Below are positions 1 through 9,266 of a DNA stretch of 64,000 bases, one piece after another (positions within the stretch are counted from its first letter, which is position 1; each line of letters opens with the position of its first letter). The notes under the pieces were generated by a model that ran no database searches, was not told the DNA's origin, and saw only the letters and a list, made by a program, of their open reading frames with translations. The DNA comes from Clostridiaceae bacterium (GTDB lineage Bacteria; Bacillota; Clostridia; Acetivibrionales; DUMB01), in contig DUMB01000081.1 in assembly GCA_012840085.1 (NCBI GenBank), positions 62,001 to 126,000 on the forward strand, in the 5' to 3' direction. The position numbers were made by a program, and so were the translations under genes.

Positions 1-820
1 AGTTTGTTAAAACACCCCATGTGCCTGCATTATTTTCATTATCTTCAAACAGCATTCCTACTTGGGCACCAAAGACAAATGTATTACTTACACGGAGCAT
101 ATCGTTATGTCTAAAAATAATGCCCGTTCCATTATTGAGGAAATAGCCGTTATAGGTTGTATTCGGGGTCCAAACCTCTACATTGTGGAGAGTTGTAACA
201 TCCCATCCATAGTCAAGGTCTATACCTACCTTAGCAACTTTGGAAATGAACACATTCTCTATAGAAGATCTGCCTGTGTTCGCTTCAGGGGAATCAACAC
301 AATCAATACCAATCCATGCATGCGTGATTTTTACATTGCTGATACGAGTACCAACTCCTGCTAATAAAATTGTTGGAGCATACTGGGTAGGTGTACTACT
401 TGTTTCATTTTGATCATAATCAAATGCAAGACCACTTATAGCCGCGCCTTTATTCAATCTAATACCTGAATTTGCCGGATTGGTAGGTTTGATTACAGGC
501 ATGTTTACATCATCAGCCCCCCATGCTGCCGACATTTCACCGATCATCGACTGCTTGGTAAGATTGAGGGTTTGTGTTATCTTATATGTCCCAAAAGGAA
601 CAAAAACAGGTTTTTTCTGTGAAGCTGATTGTGCAATCGCGTTTTGAAACGCAGCCGTATCATCAGTAACTCCGTCTCCTACCGCTCCAAAGTCTTTTAC
701 GTTAATTACATTATCTGTAGAGGCCTCGCTTATAGTATTTAAAGAAACAAAAATCAGCGTAACCACAAGTGCAAGTAAAACTATTCTACTTTTTTGCCTG
801 CATTTAAATAGCATCTCCAT
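1..820 (-). CDS. Secreted pectate-lyase-superfamily protein, 3'-truncated by window edge
   Basis: An open frame of 273 codons runs off the left edge without a stop. The N-terminus has a basic start, a hydrophobic stretch and a likely signal-peptidase site near residue 33. It is followed by VINVKDFGAVGDGVTDDTAA (residues about 38-57), the hallmark opening of the Pectate_lyase_3 / right-handed parallel beta-helix family found in polygalacturonases and rhamnogalacturonan-acting enzymes. Later short Asn/Gly-rich turns fit beta-helix rungs. The start ATG at 820 has AAGGA ten bases upstream. The next gene downstream on the same strand is outside the window; upstream lies an LplABC-type importer, so a role in breaking down pectin-like plant polysaccharide is a reasonable inference. 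The catalytic residues and exact substrate lie beyond the edge and cannot be judged. Confidence 0.85.
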   Translation of the reverse strand, partial: MEMLFKCRQKSRIVLLALVVTLIFVSLNTISEASTDNVINVKDFGAVGDGVTDDTAAFQNAIAQSASQKKPVFVPFGTYKITQTLNLTKQSMIGEMSAAWGADDVNMPVIKPTNPANSGIRLNKGAAISGLAFDYDQNETSSTPTQYAPTILLAGVGTRISNVKITHAWIGIDCVDSPEANTGRSSIENVFISKVAKVGIDLDYGWDVTTLHNVEVWTPNTTYNGYFLNNGTGIIFRHNDMLRVSNTFVFGAQVGMLFEDNENNAGTWGVLTN

Positions 821-872
821 AACTCACCATTCCTTTCCCCAAAACTTACTATACATTTATTCCAACACACAG

Positions 873-2468
873 TTATTTTTTAGATGCAAGGAAAGCATCA
901 ACTTGTTTTTGCAGTTCCGCAGTGATTTTATCTACACCTGCAGCCTTTTGCTTTTCTATATAATCAGCCACTGACTGGTCGACATCTTTACAAACTCCTA
1001 ATAATAAGAGCTTGCCAAATTCATCCTGTATCTGATCCCTTTTCGCAATTTCATTCTTTATATTTTCTGAGTCAAAGAACAGGCCATATAATGGTGAGTT
1101 AATATTATTCGGTTGGCTTGCAAATTCAGCTTCCCTCTGCCAGAATCCTGAAGGATATTGTGTTGTTGGCCTCATAAACTGAGGTTTCCAGAATGCCCAC
1201 TGTGAAGGCCAATCCAGATAATTACCATTTGATGTATCCATTCCTTCCGGATAGGCAGCTGCTTCGCCGTCAAGAACATATGTCTTGCCCGGTATTCCGT
1301 ATAAAACCATATCATAAAACTCTCTATCTGTCTCCAGCAGGTTCATAAACATCAGAACTCTTTCAGGGTTTGCGGCGTTTTTATTAATAGCTACTACGTT
1401 TGCCAGTGGAGTACGGTTATAAAATTTCTTTTCAGGATAAAGCTGCGATCTGTCAGTTTCTATGCCATTGGTATAATTTTTAACAACAGATGACCACTCA
1501 TGAGTGCTATAGGTTAAAAATGCTTTTCCCTGATCAAAGAAAGTATTGATATCTGTTTTATCTATAACTGCATCCTTTGGAATGATACCAGCATCATACC
1601 ACTTTTTGGCATATTCAACCGCCTCTTTAAAGGCTTGTGTCTGCTCAAAAGGAATTACTTTGATATCAGGATCATTCATATCAAATACAAATCCATGAAA
1701 ACTCAAGTCTGCCAATTCATACTTTAATTGCGTAATTAGTCCGACAGCGTATGGGAATCCCCCTTGTGTACTTATGTTAAATATCCTCAAGTTTGGGAAC
1801 GCTTTTTTAGCATCATTTAATACTTTATCAATATCTTCAATTGTTTTTATCGAATCTGTTTTAATGTCGAAACCGTCTTTTGGCAGGAGATCTTTACGCC
1901 ACATCAGATAGCCCCTCTGATTTTGTTTCATTGTCCATGGCAGACATAATATATTTCCGTTAACTGTAGCTGCTTCCAACACTCCTGAGCTTTGGTATGT
2001 TGCATAAAGATCCGGCGCATATTCAGGCAGAAGATCATTTAATGCAAGGTATGCACCCTTGTTCACCATTTGGGGATAGACCAACCAGTCCCCATCAAAG
2101 TTCATATCCCAGTTATCTCCTGAAGATGCCATAACAATCAGTTTGTTTGCATAGTCTCCAAAAGGTACATAATTGATTTCAAACGTTGCGTTCAGCTTGT
2201 CCTTGTATTTCTCACTGATTGCTTGCCATACTTCATCTGTGGCTTCTTTTTTATCGCCACCGAAGAAAAATCTTAATTTAACCTCTTTCAAAGCTTCACT
2301 TGTCTGTTTTTCTGTCTCGTTTTCTGTCTCGCCTTCTGTTGAAGTAGTTGTCTTGTTTTCGGCAGAAACATCACTATTGGTATTTCGGGATCCACAACCA
2401 ACCAACAGAGAAATAAATACCGCTACTGCAACTAACATTGAAAGTAACTTAACAATTTGTTTTTTCAT
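873..2468 (-). CDS. Extracellular sugar-binding lipoprotein of an LplA/YtcQ-type ABC importer
   Basis: This is a 531-residue solute-binding protein with a lipoprotein signal peptide ending in LVGC (lipidated Cys near residue 25), then a Ser/Thr/Glu-rich tether and a long family-1-type binding domain. Its length (over 500 aa) is typical of the LplA/YtcQ group, which binds oligosaccharides from pectin-type polymers and works with two permeases and a shared MsmX-like ATPase; no ATPase gene is present here. I chose ATG 2468 because AAGGAG sits eight bases upstream; an upstream GTG at 2477 is too close to that site. It is the last importer gene in the order permease, permease, binding protein, a layout common in this family. 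The ligand cannot be read from the sequence. Confidence 0.9.
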   Translation of the reverse strand: MKKQIVKLLSMLVAVAVFISLLVGCGSRNTNSDVSAENKTTTSTEGETENETEKQTSEALKEVKLRFFFGGDKKEATDEVWQAISEKYKDKLNATFEINYVPFGDYANKLIVMASSGDNWDMNFDGDWLVYPQMVNKGAYLALNDLLPEYAPDLYATYQSSGVLEAATVNGNILCLPWTMKQNQRGYLMWRKDLLPKDGFDIKTDSIKTIEDIDKVLNDAKKAFPNLRIFNISTQGGFPYAVGLITQLKYELADLSFHGFVFDMNDPDIKVIPFEQTQAFKEAVEYAKKWYDAGIIPKDAVIDKTDINTFFDQGKAFLTYSTHEWSSVVKNYTNGIETDRSQLYPEKKFYNRTPLANVVAINKNAANPERVLMFMNLLETDREFYDMVLYGIPGKTYVLDGEAAAYPEGMDTSNGNYLDWPSQWAFWKPQFMRPTTQYPSGFWQREAEFASQPNNINSPLYGLFFDSENIKNEIAKRDQIQDEFGKLLLLGVCKDVDQSVADYIEKQKAAGVDKITAELQKQVDAFLASKK

Positions 2469-2527
2469 ATCACTCACTCCTTATATATTTTTTATTCTTA
2501 ACCAGCTTGCGCTGAATAAGGCTCATC

Positions 2528-3415
2528 TCAACCTTTAACCGCACCTACCATAATTCCCTTTATAAAGAATCTCTGTAAAAATGGATACAATAAGACTATG
2601 GGGCCAATCGTTATTATACATGTAGCCATCTTGACTCCCTCAGTAGGTGCTAACTGTTTCGAATTTCTCAATTCAGGCACATTCATTTGCGAATTAAGAA
2701 ATGTAATATTTGAAACTATAATTCTTAGTAAATACTGAATTGGTCTTAATTTATCACTATCTATCAACATCAAAGAGAGCCACCAGTCATTCCAGTACAT
2801 TAATGCAATAAACAGACCAATTGTAGCCAGTGCCGGCTTCGCAAGCGGAATTATTATTTGAACAAACGTTCTGAATTCTCCCGCACCATCTATTTTTGCA
2901 GCTTCCTTCATCTCATCAGGTATTGCATTAAAGAAGTTCCGCAAAAGAAATATATACCAGCCATTTGCGAGGTATGGAAGAATCAGGGCAGCCAGAGTAT
3001 CTTTCAGATGTAAGTAATTCACACAAACGATGTACCATGGCACCATACCTCCACTGAAAAGAATAGTAATCAAACAATATATCGATATGAATTTTCTATA
3101 CTTAAGAGTTTTCCGCGTCATGGCATATGCTATCATTGAATTGATTATAAGCGAAGCTATTGTTCCAAGAACTGTGACGGTAATTGTTATGATATATGAA
3201 CTTATTAACATTCCTGGTCTCTGGAATAAAACTCTATACGAAAGCAATGTAGGATTCTTAGGAAAAATAGTATAGCCGTAGTTCATAATATCTTCCTCTG
3301 TGCTTAGTGACCCGCTTACTACCATTAAAAACGGCAAAAGGCAGCATATAGTTAATACAGCAACTAAAAAATATATAGCGCTTTGAGCCAGAAAATGTTT
3401 TACCTTAGCATACAT
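2528..3415 (-). CDS. Carbohydrate ABC transporter permease, LplC/YtcP type
   Basis: This is a 295-residue inner-membrane permease with about six hydrophobic segments. The cytoplasmic EAA loop reads EAAKIDGAGEFRTFVQIIIPLAKPALATI (quoted in part: EAAKIDGAGEF near residues 178-188), which docks the ATPase. The C-terminus ends in VKG, usual for the MalG-like subunit. ATG 3415 has GAGAGG nine bases upstream; an ATG three codons earlier abuts the SD site and is unlikely to be used. It sits 36 bases after the partner permease and 59 bases before the binding protein, so the three genes look like one operon. Confidence 0.92.
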   Translation of the reverse strand: MYAKVKHFLAQSAIYFLVAVLTICCLLPFLMVVSGSLSTEEDIMNYGYTIFPKNPTLLSYRVLFQRPGMLISSYIITITVTVLGTIASLIINSMIAYAMTRKTLKYRKFISIYCLITILFSGGMVPWYIVCVNYLHLKDTLAALILPYLANGWYIFLLRNFFNAIPDEMKEAAKIDGAGEFRTFVQIIIPLAKPALATIGLFIALMYWNDWWLSLMLIDSDKLRPIQYLLRIIVSNITFLNSQMNVPELRNSKQLAPTEGVKMATCIITIGPIVLLYPFLQRFFIKGIMVGAVKG

Positions 3416-3451
3416 ATAAGACATCCTCTCATGAAAAATTCGCTTTGCTTA

Positions 3452-4438
3452 CTAAAACAGTGATGAATCCTCATCAATCTTTTTGACTATCATATTACTT
3501 CCAATTACAAGTATGAATGACAGAACTGATTGTACCAGCCCTGTAGCAGATGCCATACCGATATCTCCCGTTATTCTTAATGCACGGTATACAAAAGTGT
3601 CAATTACATCGGTAGTAGGATAAAGAGTTGAGGCATCCCCTACCGTAGCATAAAACATGCCGAAATCTGCATTCATTATCTTTCCTAACTGCAGCAACAC
3701 AAGAACTATAATAGTAGGCCATAAAAGGGGTAGGCTTATATATCTGATCTGCTGCCATCTCGTAGCACCATCTATATTTGCTGCTTCGTAATATGAAGAG
3801 TCTATTCCGGTTAATGTTGATAGATACATTATGCAACCATACCCTGTATTTTTCCAACGATTAATAAGTATTAGAATAATTGGCCATGCTCCCGGAGTGA
3901 AATACCAATCAACCTCTCTCATCCCAAGACTCGATAGTAAGCCATTGATTGCACCGTGTTCAGAACTAAACAAATTGTACACAAATACTCCAACAACAAT
4001 CCAAGATATAAAATATGGCAAAAAAGTTATCAACTGTGCCGTCTTTTTAAACCATTTACATCCAATCTCGTTAAGCATGAGTGCAAATCCTACTTCTGTT
4101 ACCACGCCAATTGTAATAAATGCGAAGTTTAGCAGAAGAGTATTTCTTATTGCTCTCAAAGCTGATGATGAATCAAAGAGAAACTGAAAATTATAAAATA
4201 AAGGTTTCATCCATTGGCTTCCAAAGATACCTTTATCAAATTGATAGTCTTTAAAAGCTATAATCAGCCCAAAAAGGGGAAAGTAATTGAATAAGAATAA
4301 TAAAACCAATGCGGGTACAGCCATTGCATATAATGTTTTATTTTTAAAAATTTCTTTAAGAAAATTGAATAAAATATTGATAATTCTTAATTTATTTTTT
4401 GATTCATTATATGCAATAACTTTATTTGATAAGTTCAT
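3452..4438 (-). CDS. Carbohydrate ABC transporter permease, LplB/YteP type
   Basis: This is a 328-residue permease with an N-terminal cytoplasmic extension of about 35 residues before the first membrane segment, then five or six further segments. The EAA loop (EAANIDGATRWQQIRYISLP) is intact near residues 220-239. The longer N-terminus and the FPLFGLIIAFKDY segment after the first helix are typical of LplB/YteP rather than of MalF. The start has AAAGGAG nine bases upstream. It is the first gene of the importer operon and is divergent from the AraC-type regulator at 4799, the usual place for a controlling regulator. Confidence 0.92.
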   Translation of the reverse strand: MNLSNKVIAYNESKNKLRIINILFNFLKEIFKNKTLYAMAVPALVLLFLFNYFPLFGLIIAFKDYQFDKGIFGSQWMKPLFYNFQFLFDSSSALRAIRNTLLLNFAFITIGVVTEVGFALMLNEIGCKWFKKTAQLITFLPYFISWIVVGVFVYNLFSSEHGAINGLLSSLGMREVDWYFTPGAWPIILILINRWKNTGYGCIMYLSTLTGIDSSYYEAANIDGATRWQQIRYISLPLLWPTIIVLVLLQLGKIMNADFGMFYATVGDASTLYPTTDVIDTFVYRALRITGDIGMASATGLVQSVLSFILVIGSNMIVKKIDEDSSLF

Positions 4439-4798
4439 GAGATCATGCTCCTTTATTTATCCTCATCTGGAATAAGTTATTGAAGTGCACTGCCCAGTCA
4501 AGTTACGTTTCCAAGTTTAAAGCACATATCACTTTTTTTAAAGATTTGATTTTCACAAACAACTATAAAAAATCAAAAAAGCTACTCTTATTTTTAAAAA
4601 TTTACTCTTAATTTTATTAATTTTTCCAAAAATTGAAGAGACTCAAACATACTATGATTGAAAACATAATGCATTTAATGTATTATCTATATTAGATTAG
4701 AAAACATAGTTAATTTTAACAGTCCTATAATAAGTAACTTTTTTATTGCACTCCATTTAATTTTATGATCATATTCATTTATATCGGAGGTATTTTTA
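4439..4798. other. Divergent promoter region between importer operon and AraC-type regulator
   Basis: This AT-rich 360-base gap has no open frame of note. It must hold promoters for both divergent transcription units. The only structured signal I see is a direct repeat of ACTCTTA at 4584 and 4604 (annotated separately). The regulator start is preceded by GGAGGT at 4785-4790. Confidence 0.5.
4584..4617. promoter_or_regulatory. Candidate AraC-type operator (two direct half-sites)
   Basis: TACTCTTATTTTTA and TACTCTTAATTTTA are direct repeats whose starts are 20 bases apart, about two helical turns. AraC-family proteins often bind such tandem direct half-sites on one DNA face. The position between the divergent importer and regulator fits an operator. 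The evidence is pattern and position only. Confidence 0.3.
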
Positions 4799-7119
4799 AT
4801 GTTATTTAAAATACAAATTAATAACCATTTATTTAGCGCAAGAAAGTATTATTTAAAACTTCTTTTGTCGTTCCTCTTTATGGCAACTTTAATTGTGCTA
4901 TCAATATCGATAATTTTCACACAACTTTATACCAAAGATATTTATGATCAGTTGTCAGTTGACTACGTTAATAATATTTCCAGCGTTCAGCATGAATTTG
5001 ATAACGTATTTTCCCAACTTAAAAATACATATGTTTTTATGATACAGCTTCCCGACATCAATAATTTTCTGACTTCACCGAACAATGACCTTTCTTCCAT
5101 CAACCGTGCCTCAGGTTATTTAACATCTTTAAACAGCATTAATCCTTATTTATACTCAACCATTGTTTTCAATAAAGATACCGATTTTGTGTTGACGGCT
5201 GGAAAATTTGATTATGCTGATATCAAACAGTTTACCGATAACAAAATAAAAAGGTTGGACATTAAAAGCGATTTGAACATTGTGTCCTGTACATTAAACC
5301 AAAGTGCTGCCAGAAGCACAAAACCATTTGACACCATTTCAGTAATATTTATGCCATCAGATTCGGAAAATGTCTTTAACAATGCAGTTATTATGAATGT
5401 AGACAGAAATGAAATTGAAAAAAGACTGCTTGCTAATATTGAGGGAGGTATCATTGTAGCAGATAATTCCGGAACAGTTGTATTTGAGTCATATAGCGGG
5501 CTAAGTAAAAATTCTATTGCAGATGAAACATATTTTCATAATATATTATCATCAGATTTCCTAAAAGGGAGCTTCAAGTTCACGCAAAATGGTTCTCCGG
5601 CCATCGTTTCCTATACTAAAAGTATTATGACTGATTTATATATTATAAATATCAGATCCATAAATAAATACTCTGATATTATTTTTAAAAAATAAGCCCT
5701 GTCATCATCACATGTTTAGTAGTTCTTATCTTTTTTATCATTATAAGCTATGTTCTTTCAAAAAGCGCCTATAAACCAATAAAAAAAGCTATGGAACCAT
5801 TTTTAAGGTCGGATTTAGGCTATCTTAATGCAAACATGAGTGAACTTGATATGATTCCAAAAGTATATGAAGATACTTTAAAACAATTACATGAACTTGA
5901 AGCTCAAAGTCTTAGCAACAAGAGTAAGTTGAAAGAATTTTTTCTAAGATCGCTTATAACATCTGAATTTATTTCTGATTCAGATAGGAGCAAAATCAAA
6001 GAGTATGTATTTAATATTGTATTTGAAAATTTAATTTTTATCTCAATCAGTATTGACAATATTAATGATATGCCTGCTGATAAAATGTATTCCCACAAGA
6101 TTGCATTGTGCAAAACAATACCACAGCTTCTTAAAAACGACTTCAGATGCGAAGTTGTCAATATGCCGGATGGAGAAATAGCTTTATTATTGAACTTCAG
6201 AAATGAGTATGAAAATAGTTTTGATTTGCTTCTTGATTCACTTAGCAAAATAAGAGAAATATCCAAACAACTATCCAACACTACTGTGACTATTGGAGTT
6301 GGAGGAATAGCCAATAGTATTGACGAATGCGCACAAGCTTATAAAAAAGCCGTTGAAATGGTTAAATACAGGTTTATATTAGGATTAGACAAGACTATTT
6401 ACAAAAAGTATCTGGACGAAAATATATCTACAAATTTATGCTATCCAATTGAATTGGAGGATAAGCTCATATCCTCAATTCGTTTAAACAAAAGAGATTC
6501 TTTTATCGACGTTCTTGAAAGTATGATTGATATAATTCAGTATCACTCTTACCCAGAAACGGTTTCTGCATTTTTTAACATTACTACTGCATGCATAAAA
6601 ACTATAAATCAAGTTTTAGCGCAAAGCACCAATAAATACTACCTAAATTTTGATGAATTCAGAAACATTTTTTCCAAACTTCTGACTATAGATCAGGCCA
6701 AGAAATGGATATTGAGTCTATTTGATGAATATCAACAAATTGTTGCACAAATCAGCAACTTAAAAAATGTTAAACACTATAGTCTGGTAAATAAAATTCA
6801 GGATTATATCAAACAAAATTTCCATAATCCTAATCTTTCTGTTGAGTCTATTGCTGACTTAACAGGATATACTTCTTACTATTTTTCAAAAATATTCAAG
6901 GATATTTTGGGTATCAATATAAATGAATATATCAAACAACTTAGAATAAATAAAGCAAAAGAGCTTTTGGAGACAACAGATTACAAAACAAATGAAATTT
7001 CAGATATGAGTGGCTTTACCAATGTCAGCAACTTTTATCTTGTCTTCAAAAAAGAAGTTGGACTGACTCCTTCCTCATACAGGGAATATATTAAACAAAG
7101 CGGTGGTGTTAAGCCCTAG
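4799..7119 (+). pseudogene. YesN-like membrane-anchored AraC-family regulator, split by a -1 frameshift
   Basis: Two open frames together make one regulator. Frame A (4799-5695, 298 codons) has an N-terminal membrane helix and a Cache-like extracellular domain. It stops at TAA directly after ATTTTTAAAAAA. One frame back, the sequence continues without a break as ISPVIITCLVVLIFF, the expected second membrane helix, then a cytoplasmic linker and a C-terminal AraC double helix-turn-helix (last ~100 residues, to 7119). The intact family has TM, sensor, TM, linker and HTH_18 in one chain of about 770 residues, so one A is missing from an A-run (A6 where A7 would keep frame). It may be a true pseudogene, a sequencing error, or rescued by slippage on AAAAAA. 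The internal ATG at 5791 would yield only a soluble DNA-binding half. It probably controlled the neighbouring importer. Confidence 0.85.
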
Positions 7120-7155
7120 CATGAAAAACATCAATAATTATTTAAGAATTATATA

Positions 7156-7186
7156 AGCAGCCTAATGAAACCATTAGGCTGCTTTT
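7156..7186. terminator. Bidirectional rho-independent terminator
   Basis: AGCAGCCTAATG (7156-7167) pairs perfectly with CATTAGGCTGCT (7172-7183) around an AAAC loop, followed by TTTT. It lies between the convergent AraC regulator and hsp20 genes. Confidence 0.85.
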
Positions 7187-7189
7187 CCA

Positions 7190-7615
7190 TTATTGAATGT
7201 CTATTCTTCTGCCCTTGCCTTTCGAAGGCTCAGCCTTCGGAACTGTAATTGACAATATACCATCCTTGTATTCAGCCCTTGCCTTGTCTGATTTTACTTG
7301 TGCAGGAAGGGGAATTGTTCTTGAAAAATTCCCGTAATACCGTTCAGTCCTGTAGACATCTTCATCCTTGAACTCGTTCTCTCTTCTTGTCTGACCTGAA
7401 ATTCTCACCGAATCTTCATCAATAAATACATTCAAGTCTTCTTTTGAAACTCCGGGTATTTCAGCCTTTACTATTACATCATTTTCAGTTTGATATACAT
7501 CCACTCTTGGAGTTGATACTCCTCCAAATATCTTGGATGGAAAGTCAAGCCAACTGCTCATTTCTCTGCCAATATTATCTATATCCCTGAAAGGATTCCA
7601 TGGTACAAGAGCCAC
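7190..7615 (-). CDS. Hsp20/alpha-crystallin small heat-shock protein
   Basis: This is a cytoplasmic ATP-independent chaperone that holds unfolding proteins. The 141-residue product has a short N-terminal arm (ALVPWNPFRDIDNI), an alpha-crystallin domain from about residue 40 (VDVYQTENDVIVKAEIPGV), the conserved DGILSITVPK strand, and a C-terminal I-x-I-type tail (RRIDIQ). I chose GTG 7615 because GGAGG (7623-7627) lies seven bases upstream; the in-frame ATG at 7621 is only one base from that SD. A second Hsp20 gene lies at 50905. No CtsR or CIRCE operator is visible in front of this copy, unlike the other one. Confidence 0.93.
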   Translation of the reverse strand: MALVPWNPFRDIDNIGREMSSWLDFPSKIFGGVSTPRVDVYQTENDVIVKAEIPGVSKEDLNVFIDEDSVRISGQTRRENEFKDEDVYRTERYYGNFSRTIPLPAQVKSDKARAEYKDGILSITVPKAEPSKGKGRRIDIQ

Positions 7616-8121
7616 ATCCATTCCTCCTTTGTTGTTTATCAATATTAGTAGTTTATCAGTAATATTTTTTGATACTAACCTTTTTTTTATTACTTTTTTA
7701 ACTCATTTATATTTTTTCATTTATGTTTTTTAATACTTCAATCTATCGCCTTTTCAAGCTGACAAATCTGTTTTTATCATTTCTGTCTGCTGCCGGATAT
7801 GCTCATTATTTTTGTCGCAGGATTCGATCAGTTAACTCTGGGCAGCGGCTGTCAGTATAGTACAACTTACATTAACAATAAAATTACCCGCGGAAGAGAA
7901 AAAAAAGCCCTTTTCTTTCATACTAAAGATGCTCCTTATAATTGAAATCTTTAACCAAAAACAAATATGTGCTTTTCGAATATGATTGGCAATACCGGCA
8001 CGTTCATAATACCGGCATGTAAATAAAAAAAGGGCGAAAGCCATGTCGATACAGACACGGCCTCGTCCGAATCTCGTAAAATGCATTGGGGGTTTATATC
8101 ATTTGTTGAACTTAAATATTA
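7616..8121. other. Non-coding gap between hsp20 and the SQ operon 3' end
   Basis: This 506-base stretch holds the T/A-rich hsp20 leader and, near 7960-8062, short structured sequence: a repeated AATACCGGCA pair, then a GC stem (annotated as a possible terminator). The 84-codon open frame at 7832-8086 has no SD site and a composition unlike its neighbours, so I do not call it. Part of this stretch resembles sequence in the ribU leader near 28664 (see findings). Confidence 0.5.
8024..8062 (-). terminator. Possible terminator of the sulfoquinovose operon
   Basis: On the minus strand GCCGTGTC pairs with GACATGGC (one G-U) around a 6-base loop, and TTTCGCCC then T7 follow. The T-run is eight bases from the stem, longer than ideal, though a second tiny GGC/GCC stem bridges it. 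It lies 60 bases after the last gene of the operon. Confidence 0.45.
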
Positions 8122-9240
8122 TTACACAAGCCTTAAAAACATCCTTTTTATTTCTTCAGTTCCCATAGGAACTGGATTATTCAGTATATTTGGGTGCTTG
8201 CACTTTTCTGCAAGGCTGTCAAGATCCTTAATATCAATTCCTGCGTCAGCTAATGTGATTTTCATTCCCATAGCCTGTTTCATTTCCCTTATTCTTTTAC
8301 CCATAGCTGCTGCATTCTCAAATCCTATATCTTTCGCAAAGTCGTTGACTCTTCCTCCCTCGGCCTCAGCATTAATTTCACATAGCAGGTCGAGGGTAAA
8401 TGCACAGGCTTCGCCATGTGGAATATGATAAATATTTGTAAGCGGGAAGGAACAGGCATGTGATGCTGCTGTCTTCGGCAGTGTAAAAGCAAGTCCTGCA
8501 ATAACCGATGCTTCACACATCTTTTCTCTTGCCACTACGTCATTTCCGTTGTTATATGCTGCCTCAAGATATTTAAATGCTAATCTGGCTGCATGTAATG
8601 CCAGAGCATCGCATATAGGCTGATGATTTTTGCTCCAGAATCCTTCCAAAGCATGAGATATAACGTCGAGTCCCGTTGATGCCGTAACCTTGGGAGGTAC
8701 GGAATATGTCAGTTCGGGATCAATTATCGCTACCTTTGGATAAAGCTTTGAATTTGCAATAGGTGCTTTGATTCCTTTAGTCATGTCACTCAAAACTGAA
8801 ACACAGGTAACTTCGCTGCCTGTACCCGCTGTTGTAGGTATAGCTACAAGAGGCAGCACATCCTGAGTAAGTGTCTTTCCTCCGGTATGGTATGCTTCTA
8901 TGGTATCATCAGTCAAGGCAATGCCGCAGGCTGCTTTTGCACAGTCCATTGAGCTTCCGCCGCCAAGGGCAATTGCGAAATCAGCGCCGCATTTTCTCAT
9001 AATGTCAGCACATCTGTTGACATCTTCAACACGGGGATTAGGCGTAATATCCGAAAATACTTCCAGTATTCTTCCTCCACCTGATTCACATATTTTTTTT
9101 GCAAGGCCGTTCTGAGCAAAAAACGGGTCGCATACCAGAACTCCACGGTTCCAGCCTTTATTCTTAAGCAGGCTTTCAATATCTCTGGCACCACCTGTCT
9201 TAAATATTATTTCGACAGGCTGTTCATATACCCAATCCAA
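8122..9240 (-). CDS. Iron-type alcohol dehydrogenase, candidate sulfoacetaldehyde reductase
   Basis: This 372-residue protein belongs to the group III (Fe-dependent) alcohol dehydrogenases. Visible motifs are GGGSSMDCAKA (nucleotide binding), IPTTAGTGSEVT, and the metal ligands Asp and His in GLDVISHALEG, His in ASHACSFPL and His in IPHGEAC. The family reduces aldehydes with NAD(P)H in the cytosol. In the sulfo-transketolase pathway as I recall it, an enzyme of this family (SqwF) reduces sulfoacetaldehyde to isethionate and regenerates NAD+; the operon context here points to that role. TTG 9240 is my start choice (AAGGGAG ten bases upstream); a longer frame begins at TTG 9273 inside the previous gene. 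It is the last gene of the operon. Function is inferred from context, and 1,3-propanediol- or lactaldehyde-type activity is possible. Confidence 0.85.
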   Translation of the reverse strand: MDWVYEQPVEIIFKTGGARDIESLLKNKGWNRGVLVCDPFFAQNGLAKKICESGGGRILEVFSDITPNPRVEDVNRCADIMRKCGADFAIALGGGSSMDCAKAACGIALTDDTIEAYHTGGKTLTQDVLPLVAIPTTAGTGSEVTCVSVLSDMTKGIKAPIANSKLYPKVAIIDPELTYSVPPKVTASTGLDVISHALEGFWSKNHQPICDALALHAARLAFKYLEAAYNNGNDVVAREKMCEASVIAGLAFTLPKTAASHACSFPLTNIYHIPHGEACAFTLDLLCEINAEAEGGRVNDFAKDIGFENAAAMGKRIREMKQAMGMKITLADAGIDIKDLDSLAEKCKHPNILNNPVPMGTEEIKRMFLRLV

Positions 9241-9266
9241 ACTTAACACTCTCCCTTCCAAGAGAA

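Noticed and set aside
62-364. Plus-strand open frame of 100 codons
   Set aside because: Antisense to the truncated pectate-lyase-fold gene, which is open over the whole edge region and has a signal peptide.
7832-8086. 84-codon minus-strand open frame
   Set aside because: No SD site, Cys/Phe-rich composition unlike real proteins here, and it covers the terminator-like structure.
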